64,000 bases of DNA from the NCBI GenBank assembly GCA_022497145.1, contig MU385903.1, positions 1 through 64,000 on the forward strand. Direction: 5' to 3'. The translations under genes and the position numbers were made by a program. Positions 56,733 through 64,000 of the stretch are shown one piece after another. Origin of the DNA: Rostrohypoxylon terebratum (taxonomy: Eukaryota > Ascomycota > Sordariomycetes > Xylariales > Hypoxylaceae). The notes below the pieces were generated by a model, which was not told the DNA's origin, made no database searches, and saw only the letters and a list, made by a program, of their open reading frames with translations. Position 1 is the stretch's first letter; the number at the start of each line of letters is the position of its first letter.

Positions 56733-59700
56733 ATGACAACCTCTCAGGCAAACAACGGTCCGCTGGAAGACCGATTGCGCAATCTTATTCTTGGCAACAA
56801 TGATCAAGCAACACCACCGTCCAATGCCATCCATACGCCGGAGCCAGGATCTTCTTTGCCGGTCGGAAATGGCCGTTCCTCTAATTCTCATATTCGTGTA
56901 ACTGAAGATAAAGTGCAGAAGCCAAAGTCGACATCTGAGTCGTCTACGCCAGCACAAACTCCTCCTAAGGCAGGCAAGAAACGACCAAACCAGGCTCAAC
57001 GCCGTCAGATGCAAGCTCAGTTATCTATCCCCATTGATACGAGAACACCTGTTCCTCATAACGGGAGATCTCACCAGCAGCAGGAGGGTCAACGCTTTAC
57101 CTGGCAAAATGTTGAACAACCCGCAAACCCCCCCAATTCCAATGCACACTACACCAACGAATTCCGCTATCGCTCTACTAAGACAAACAACCCACAATTC
57201 TCACAGCAACGACGCCCTCAAGTGATTTACAGCCAAGCGCCACCAGTATCTCCTCCGGAGCATCACCCACCTTGGAGACATCCACAAGCAAATCTGTCTG
57301 ACTCGTTCTTGAAAGGTGTCAACGTTATCTCACCAGATGCATTCCCCTCCCGCGGTCGTCGACCTTCCCATCCGGCCCTTTACAATCCCAGTGGACAACG
57401 TCAATTTGTTTTTAGTCCAGAGCAGATCGCTAACCAATCTGCTCTCCTTGACAAACTTTGTCATTTGGTGATTGCGGATGCAGAGATCGAACCTAATGAA
57501 ATCGTCGAGAAGGAAAATTTTCGTGCCCGAGTGGAAGAAATCTGCCAAGACGTCATCAGTTATCATGAACACCAGGTTAATGGAACCCTTGGGTTCCAAC
57601 CTTTCACCGTTGAACTTAAATGCTTCGGAAGCCTGTCATCTGGGTTTGCGACGAAAGCAGCCGACATGGATCTTGGACTTCTCTCTCCTATGTCGCGCTT
57701 GTCTCCAGACTCACCTGACTCCCCTATCCCACGTCTTGTAGAGAAGGCATTGCTTGAGCACGGGTATGGTGCACGACTCCTCACGCGTACGAGAGTGCCA
57801 ATCATCAAATTATGTGAAAAGCCTAACGAAAAGCTCCATCGAGACTTGCTAGAGGCTCGAGTCAGGTGGGAGAAAGGGTTGACGGATGAAGGGCATGATC
57901 TGGCAGATGATGCTGCAGACGACCATGACACTCTGGAGGGTTCTGCAGCTACTGGTGCCGCTGGGACTGAGCATCTATTGTCGAAGAGTAACCGAGATGA
58001 GTCTCACCAATCGAACGATCCAGTAGAGAAGACCTACGAGGAGGAACTTGCATCGTTAAAGCAATCTGAGTCCCAATCTCTGATAGCATACTATGGCAAT
58101 GCCAAACGACTTCTGCGCAGACTGAATGGCCGCGACATCACCATGGCGAATATCACAAACCTCAACGGAGCGGATTACAGCCTTCTAGAGGACGTCTGCG
58201 ATGCATTTGTGAACGGCCTTTACGACAAGGAATTAAGAAGCCGGGTACAGTCATGCCCATCCTTCAAAAAGAATTCCAAGCCAAGTCCGCCCAATCGTCG
58301 GTCACTTCTTGGCGTACTAACGATAATTGAAGGTGAGAAGATCGTGGCTATCTGGGAAGCACAGACCATTCATGGAGGTAATCCTAGATTGAAGAACGAC
58401 TCTGAGAACATAATCCAGCACTGGAAGAATCTGCAGAGCAAGAAAGCATTTGGCGCAGACCCCCTCTCTTTTAATCGTGAACTTCATACAGCCCTTGATT
58501 ATCTTCGCCAGATTCCACTTGTTCAGCTTATCCAACTTAAGCAGGATCAATACGAGTCACCCGCACAATATCACGCAAGGGTTGACAAGATCGCGACCCA
58601 CTTTAGCCATGCTCGCCTATCGTCAAACGCAATTTCACTTCCCCAAATCGTTCGGCACTACGTCTCTGGTATTCGGGATAAGCAAATACGAGACGAAGTT
58701 GAGAATTTTGTGGCTTCCACTGGGGCGCAATCTTTGAGAACGATTGCTAGGAAACACAAGGCAATCCGTCTTGCCGTCGACTATGAAAAGGCCATTGAGA
58801 AGGGCTTTTATCACGAAGAACACATTCCGACCATTAAGGAATACATGAAAACGCTCCGAAGCGACTTTGTGCAGCATACTCCACATACTGATAAACGCAT
58901 TGCTGATGCGTTTGATTTCATAGTCCCGGTCTCCGAAGAGACGCTCGCAATAATCAACAAACTGAAGCAGCTTCCTGACCCATCCAAACTCTCCCCGAAT
59001 CAGCCCAGAGATCGATATCACGACAGTCTAGAATTCCCTAAGAATGGAATCGGCGTTCAGTGTGACATCAACTTCTCCGCGCACTTGGCACTTCAGAATA
59101 CCCTACTTTTACGATGTTATGCGTATACCGATTCTCGTGTCAGACCCATAGTCCTCTTCGTAAAGCATTGGGCCAAAGCCCGAGGTATCAACACTCCATA
59201 CCGGGGAACACTTAGCAGTTATGGATACGTTCTTATGGTCCTACACTATTTGGTCAATATCGCAGAGCCGTTTGTGTGTCCCAATCTTCAGCAGCTTGCT
59301 CCTCCCGACCCAATTCTCCCAGCGGAAGCTCTCGAAGGTATCACAACCTGCAAGGGCCGCGACGTGCGCTTCTGGAGAGACGAATCAGAAATTCAGAGGC
59401 TCGCTCGTGAAGGCCGCCTCAACCAGAACAGAGAGCCTGTTGGAGCTCTATTGAGGGGATTCTTTGAGTATTATGCTCAAAACTACACAATGAGCACTGT
59501 CAACAAGCGCGGATTTGACTGGGGTCGGGATGTGTTAAGCCTACGAACTCATGGGGGTTTGCTCTCGAAGCAAGAAAAGGGCTGGATAGGCGCGAAGACA
59601 GTTATGCAATTGGAAACAAGTGCGCCTCCGAATCCAGTTCAATCTGTGCCTGATGCCAGCCTTAAAACACCTGCAGACGGCCCCGCCGAACAAGTCGCAG

Positions 59701-60062
59701 CTCAAGCACGATTTGAAGGCAACGCGTCGCCGGATAGCGTTACCGCCACGCCGAATGGACAGACTGCAAAACCTAAAGAATTCAAGGAAGTGCGCCACCG
59801 GTTCCTTTTTGCGATAGAAGACCCATTTGAGCATGAACACAATGTTGCTCGAACAGTTACACACAACGGTATCGTGTCTATCCGGGACGAATTTCGGCGA
59901 GCGTGGCGGATTATCAAAAATTCTGACAAAGCTGGTCAGCCCACGGAAAGTCTACTAGATGATGTTAAAGTTGAGAACGAGAAGGCAGAGAAACAGCAGT
60001 TCTTAGAACTCTTGAAGGAGATACACGGTCCTCATATTTCTCAGGATCTGGCAACAGATTGA
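56733..60062 (+). CDS. Cid1-like poly(A)/poly(U) polymerase with large palm insertion
   Basis: Predicted non-canonical RNA nucleotidyltransferase of the Cid1/DNA-polymerase-sigma superfamily, adding A or U residues to RNA 3' ends. Single exon, 1109 aa. The nucleotidyltransferase core has CFGSLSSGFATKAADMDLGL with catalytic Asp311 and Asp313; the third Asp is Asp778 in GVQCDINFSAHLALQNT, followed by VKHWAKARGINTPYRGTLSS and YGYVLMVLHYL. The PAP-associated block is VGALLRGFFEYYAQNY. About 465 residues separate Asp313 from Asp778, where the family usually has well under 100. Inside that insertion, 449-510 (SLIAYYGNAKRLLRRL...FVNGL) and about 579-665 (YHARVDKIATHF...VSGIRDK) resemble retrotransposon gag-type helical repeats. 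The N-terminal 230 residues are Pro/Gln/Asn-rich. Confidence 0.88.
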   Translation: MTTSQANNGPLEDRLRNLILGNNDQATPPSNAIHTPEPGSSLPVGNGRSSNSHIRVTEDKVQKPKSTSESSTPAQTPPKAGKKRPNQAQRRQMQAQLSIPIDTRTPVPHNGRSHQQQEGQRFTWQNVEQPANPPNSNAHYTNEFRYRSTKTNNPQFSQQRRPQVIYSQAPPVSPPEHHPPWRHPQANLSDSFLKGVNVISPDAFPSRGRRPSHPALYNPSGQRQFVFSPEQIANQSALLDKLCHLVIADAEIEPNEIVEKENFRARVEEICQDVISYHEHQVNGTLGFQPFTVELKCFGSLSSGFATKAADMDLGLLSPMSRLSPDSPDSPIPRLVEKALLEHGYGARLLTRTRVPIIKLCEKPNEKLHRDLLEARVRWEKGLTDEGHDLADDAADDHDTLEGSAATGAAGTEHLLSKSNRDESHQSNDPVEKTYEEELASLKQSESQSLIAYYGNAKRLLRRLNGRDITMANITNLNGADYSLLEDVCDAFVNGLYDKELRSRVQSCPSFKKNSKPSPPNRRSLLGVLTIIEGEKIVAIWEAQTIHGGNPRLKNDSENIIQHWKNLQSKKAFGADPLSFNRELHTALDYLRQIPLVQLIQLKQDQYESPAQYHARVDKIATHFSHARLSSNAISLPQIVRHYVSGIRDKQIRDEVENFVASTGAQSLRTIARKHKAIRLAVDYEKAIEKGFYHEEHIPTIKEYMKTLRSDFVQHTPHTDKRIADAFDFIVPVSEETLAIINKLKQLPDPSKLSPNQPRDRYHDSLEFPKNGIGVQCDINFSAHLALQNTLLLRCYAYTDSRVRPIVLFVKHWAKARGINTPYRGTLSSYGYVLMVLHYLVNIAEPFVCPNLQQLAPPDPILPAEALEGITTCKGRDVRFWRDESEIQRLAREGRLNQNREPVGALLRGFFEYYAQNYTMSTVNKRGFDWGRDVLSLRTHGGLLSKQEKGWIGAKTVMQLETSAPPNPVQSVPDASLKTPADGPAEQVAAQARFEGNASPDSVTATPNGQTAKPKEFKEVRHRFLFAIEDPFEHEHNVARTVTHNGIVSIRDEFRRAWRIIKNSDKAGQPTESLLDDVKVENEKAEKQQFLELLKEIHGPHISQDLATD

Positions 60063-62973
60063 TGCAGCACCTTCTCACTTGGGCCCGTGACCCTTTACAC
60101 ACTGGGGCTAGATAATTGTACGATCCATGGCGTGTGAGGATATTCAACAAGAGAACGGTGCGGCGGAGCCCGTCTCTACTTTTCGTCTAGCAACCCAGGA
60201 TAGCTTGATAGCTCTGCTATGTCGGATTTCGCCTAATACCAGGTGGTCAACCCCGTGGATAATAACCTAATGTTTCGTGACTACTCACCGCATTATTTTA
60301 CTGTGACAGAGGTAAAGCGTGAAAGTAATTGGCTTCTCGTAGGTCGTATTCAGTTCTCGTCACACAGTCATCATGTGCCAGATCTGCTAGATACTGAAAG
60401 GGATGATCATATTCCAGATTGGTGGGAGCGAGGCTCGCCATGAAGTGTTTACTTAATATACCAACGCTCAGCTGACATAAGCAGGTTGGTGGTTCTAGCT
60501 GAGGGTTACATGTGACCTGATGACACTTGACTAATCAAATGACTCCTACTCTATTGTCGTCACTATCGTGATCGCTTGTATCAATGAAACTTGACGACAC
60601 GGTTGACGAATCTTTCGGACCGCTATTTGTGGAATATCCGGACGCTGTCTTGAAATCCACAGATGTCCTGGCAGGCCTACTGAGGGACCAGAGTTCACGA
60701 TCGTGGACCTATCCACTACTTACTCAATGCTCTATTGGCATTCTGGACTGTGAGCGGGCCTGTCGCTGGGCTTGCAGTTCATGACGACGGTCCTCGCCGC
60801 CAGCTACGAGAAAGACAAAATACTAATTCAATAGTCATATATTTGGAAGAGATCAGGTTGAGTCCGAATTGGTGGCCCAGCATCAACTAGCGATGCAAAT
60901 AACATACCTCTCTATTAAGCAGTTCCTACCTACAGTACATGCGAGCTATGAGGGGTGTACGAGGTTGATTCTGCAAACGGCATTTGGGTAATCTTTACGA
61001 CCGATTCGAGCCGTCATTGAAGTCAAAGCTTCCTAATCCAACCCTGAGCGCCTCGACAGTTCACCATTCGACCAGATCGAGCACGATGCAACTCTGTAAC
61101 AAGCGCATCTCGTTTACGCAGCAGATACACAGAGAATACTCTAATCTATGGATACTGAGGCTAATCCTCGTACTCATTAACGCTTCTTTAATCTACCGGG
61201 CGAGAAGGGGCGGCCATTCTTTGTCCCAAAAGCCGGTCAGTCCTAAAATCATCAAGCCAACTTTCGCATTAGCTGAACAACACTTCGAACCAGTTCCGCA
61301 ACATAATGCTTCCCTAATCATTTACTTCGTGCAACAGCATTCGAACGTAGATGTGGTGATATCCCCTGTTTCTGGAAAAAGAAGTGGGAAGCACTACAGA
61401 GAATTCGCTACAAGGACTGAAAATGGTCAACGGCGCCCAGTACGTCGCCGAGGAGTTCGTTCCAGTCCCTCGGTAATCGACGTACCGCCTGGGACCGAAC
61501 ATTTTCATCACGTGCGGACCACCCAAGGCCATCTTATTATCATCTTCGAGCACTAAAAAGCTCAAGTTACACGGCTTACCGGCTGGACTCTTACCAGTAT
61601 TCCCGGTCAAAGTATCGCGTGCGCAAAGTAAGGGGGGGCTTTTTAAGCATCAAGATTCTCAATTAACCCTAACGTTCGCGATCACAGATTACAAAGCTCA
61701 AGGTATAACCTTATCCAAGGCATACCTAAGCTTAGTAAGTAAGTTGTCACCTAAACTAAATTCAGGGTTCGTAACAATATACGTTCAGTTGTCCAGAGTT
61801 ATAAGCCTAGACGGCTTATATCTTCTGTCAACAATAGACGAGAACCATTAGATAAAGCTATGTTTACCGGACAGGATTGCAGAGGGGATAGAAAGGCTCA
61901 ATAATCTAGCTCAAAGTACGGAGGCTAAGTACAATAATATACATAATTTGTAATTAGTATATAAAAGTTCGTGATATTATTTATTACATTAGGCTTAAAA
62001 AAGTCCCGTTTAAACGTAAGTCTGGGAAAAGAAGTGGGAGTTATCCTGTATTCGGAAAATGGCATGGAAAATCAATTGGTTCCTGAAAAAAAGAAAGTCG
62101 TGTGAAGAATCACTTAAGATTTGAGAAAAGTTAGTAAAAGGTTCGTCTGAATCTGGGAAAAAGTCGTGGGGGATCACTTAACTAGGTTCTGGGGGGAAAA
62201 GTGATACCTAGGATGGGGCGACATATTGAAAGATCATTCGTAGGCATCTGTACAGGTGGATAGGCAGAGATTGCTGAGTGGAATATTAGTCCCGAACAGT
62301 TGACCTCAATAATTAATTAGGTAGACTCTAAATAGCCTCACTTTTTATTATTTCAAGTTGCACTATGCTACAGTGGAGCTTAATGAGCATTGCAGACCTA
62401 GGAAGCTTGGTACTGCGAGCTCTGTAATTGGAGTAACACAGAAGCATATTCCAAAAGAGACAGGAATTAAACACAAACTTGAATCTATTTTATCTAATGT
62501 TCGAAAATTTCTCTTGCCTGACACCCATCGTCCATGAAGAACGCGATAATGTAAATCTAGGTGACTGGCCTTCTATAATCGAGATAACCCTAAGGATTGT
62601 TTGATCTACCAACGTTCCGTTCAGGGCTTGTCCTAAAGGGACGATCAAGCCCTGGCCATCCGAAGACGGCAACCGCTGGGAATGTGTATATGTAGGAAAA
62701 AACGATTCATGACACTTCCAGATAATTAGATCACATGGAACTCCGGTGTAGGAACATACCTGTTGCGACAATCTTAACGTGGTATCTGATTTAATCCCGT
62801 AACGCTATCCGTGATTCCAAAAAAAAAGTCAATGATAGAGCCTGATTCCGTCTCGTCCAATACGCCATACCAGACACCAGATACCCGCAGCCTCACCTCT
62901 CGTTTTCATGAATCGTACAATACTGCGAGTAATGGCAGTCTAATTCATTACAATCGTAAAATTCCTGGGTTGT
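60063..62973. other. Gene-poor, decayed region
   Basis: About 2.9 kb. The only recognisable coding sequence is the helicase fragment at 61633-61851. The 190-codon ORF at 60984-61556 and smaller ORFs at 60243, 60584 and 62490 show no motif. Degenerate repeats of a TCTGGGAAAAgAAGTGGG-like word occur near 61372, 62020 and 62150. Confidence 0.55.
61633..61851 (+). pseudogene. Pif1/Helitron-type helicase C-terminal fragment
   Basis: The plus strand reads LTLTFAITDYKAQGITLSKA, then IYVQLSRVISLDGLYLLSTI and a stop. AITDYKAQG and YVQLSRVxSLDGL are the final conserved helicase motifs of Pif1-like ATPases, including those at the C-terminus of fungal Helitron Rep/Hel proteins. Nothing upstream shows Walker motifs or a Rep domain, so this is a truncated relic. 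It points to a past Helitron or captured helicase in this gap. Confidence 0.75.
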
Positions 62974-64000
62974 CTAATCCGCAATGTGTTGGAACAGTGG
63001 CGAGATGGATTCGCCGTAGTGATTTCTTCGGATCGCCTCGGAGAGTAGGTAGGAAAGATCTAGGATGACCAACTTACTCGCATTCTTCGCTCTCCTATCC
63101 GGAATCGGGAAGCTGTTGGTCACAATGATTTGATCGATACAATCGCACGCTTGCATTTGCTCGAGGCAGTCTGCCCCGAACACACCGTGAGTAGCCATGC
63201 AATACACCTTCTTCGCCTTGCCCCGCTTAACGACTGTTTCGGCAGCGGCAATCCACGAGCCAGCCTTGTCAATCATGTCGTCAACGATTAGAACTGGGCG
63301 GTCCTTGACATTGCCAACTAGCGTTATCATGTGTTCGACTTTGGGATCTCGGAGCTTTTCTTCTTCTTCGTCTGATGACCCTTCAGCATCACCAGAGCCG
63401 CCAAGGGCATGCGGCTCGGGAGCAAAGAAAGAAGAAGCATGAGACATGACCATGGGATCGTCATCGCCGCCTTGAGAGGATTGACTACCACCGCCATCCG
63501 ACTGGGTCGGGGATTGGAAATCGTCCGCCACAACGTGGCCTTGGACAAGCCGTCCTTGCGTCACTTCCTGGGCACGTTGGTCGTTATACACCTGTGCTTC
63601 ATCGACGTTCTCTTCTTCATCTTTCAACTCCTCAATTGGGGATGTTTGAGAGGGCGTGTAAGCGCGCGTATACGGCGATCGCGTGAGGCTATTAGTCCGT
63701 AGCGGTGGCGCATTGGGTGGCGCATTGGGTGGCGCATTGGCGCGCTTAGGGGATCCCTGAGAGTCTCCTGGAACTCGTGACGACCTAGTCGAGCCGTTCC
63801 AATCCGAATCTCTGTCCTCCGAGATAGCCCTCGAGCGCTGAACGCCATTAACATAGCCAGGAGGGTTATCCCACCCATCAAGCTGGTTCATGATCATACT
63901 CGCAGACATATTAGGTGCACGCTTACGATCGGTAGTAACCAGCCCGAAGTTGAGTTTTAGCGCATCGGCCAACGATGTTACTCTCTTAGTACCACCAGCA
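62974..64000 (-). CDS. Ribose-phosphate pyrophosphokinase (PRPP synthetase), 5' end off window
   Basis: Partial gene running off the right edge; makes PRPP for nucleotide, His and Trp synthesis in the cytosol. Reading in from the edge: AGGTKRVTSLADALKLNFGL, matching the conserved DAGGxKRVxxLAD segment. After the conserved LVTTDRKR stretch comes an insertion of about 165 residues rich in Ser, Pro, Asp and Glu, then LVGNVKDRPVLIVDDMID, the PRPP-binding loop, and ATHGVFGADCLEQM, ending EAIRRNHYGESISPLF. An insertion at this position is seen in some yeast Prs subunits (the Prs5/Prs1 type), which fits a non-catalytic or regulatory insertion. A triple PPNA repeat (NAPPNAPPNAPP) comes from three 12-bp units at about 63705-63740. 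No intron needed in the visible part. Confidence 0.93.
   Translation of the reverse strand, partial: AGGTKRVTSLADALKLNFGLVTTDRKRAPNMSASMIMNQLDGWDNPPGYVNGVQRSRAISEDRDSDWNGSTRSSRVPGDSQGSPKRANAPPNAPPNAPPLRTNSLTRSPYTRAYTPSQTSPIEELKDEEENVDEAQVYNDQRAQEVTQGRLVQGHVVADDFQSPTQSDGGGSQSSQGGDDDPMVMSHASSFFAPEPHALGGSGDAEGSSDEEEEKLRDPKVEHMITLVGNVKDRPVLIVDDMIDKAGSWIAAAETVVKRGKAKKVYCMATHGVFGADCLEQMQACDCIDQIIVTNSFPIPDRRAKNASKLVILDLSYLLSEAIRRNHYGESISPLFQHIAD
63705..63740. repeat. 12-bp tandem repeat in coding sequence
   Basis: GGTGGCGCATTG occurs three times in a row on the plus strand, encoding a NAPP tripeptide-plus repeat in the PRPP synthetase insertion. Confidence 0.75.

Noticed and set aside
60984..61556. 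190-codon ORF as a gene
   Set aside because: No family match, low-complexity basic stretches and a location in a decayed region beside a helicase relic.

Overview
The window looks like chromosomal DNA from a filamentous ascomycete (Pezizomycotina). The evidence is short GT-AG introns of about 45-90 bp, spaced-out single genes on both strands, and typical families: a Zn2Cys6 regulator, a QutR-type quinate repressor, an NTF2-fused flavin monooxygenase, a fungal MRP-type ABC transporter, a 2EXR protein, a HET-domain relic and a CS-D-HC tannase/feruloyl esterase. I cannot name the species. No rRNA, tRNA or CRISPR array was found. Exon structures below were built by hand from splice signals, reading frame and family motifs.

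Layout. 1-7.4 kb is gene-poor, with degenerate telomere-like (CCCTAA) blocks, a 20-bp minisatellite and two secreted-protein genes (tannase/feruloyl esterase; DUF4360-like). 8.5-17.7 kb carries a cytochrome P450, a 13-exon ABCC transporter and a flavin monooxygenase next to each other, a possible small metabolite or detoxification cluster without a visible backbone enzyme. 19.1-24.4 kb has a Sec14-like lipid-transfer protein, an MDP-1-like HAD phosphatase and a two-domain extradiol-type dioxygenase.

24.6-35 kb is the most unusual region. It holds two unrecognised gene families, each present twice: a soluble protein with CPH and CxxC motifs (here family A, 24.7-26.5 and 33.5-35.0 kb) and a predicted four-span membrane protein (family B, 30.2-31.2 and 31.8-33.0 kb). 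One A copy ends in a Ras-like CaaX box. Between them lies a HET-domain pseudogene with stop codons and a roughly 0.7 kb inverted-repeat element inside it.

36.4-41.1 kb has a Zn2Cys6 regulator, apparently with a GC-AG intron, and a QutR-like repressor. 41.1-45.6 kb is a gene-free stretch with a 297-bp MITE that has perfect 32-bp inverted repeats. 45.6-50.5 kb has a small conserved-looking gene and a 2EXR gene broken by a frameshift. 51.4-60.1 kb is core housekeeping: CWC26/Bud13, TFIIF alpha and a Cid1-like nucleotidyltransferase with a very large palm-domain insertion. 60-63 kb is decayed DNA with a Pif1/Helitron-type helicase fragment, and the window ends inside a PRPP synthetase gene.

Palindromic CCTAGG/GGTACC-rich motifs (TACCTAGGTA and variants) are scattered through nearly every intergenic gap and almost absent from coding exons.
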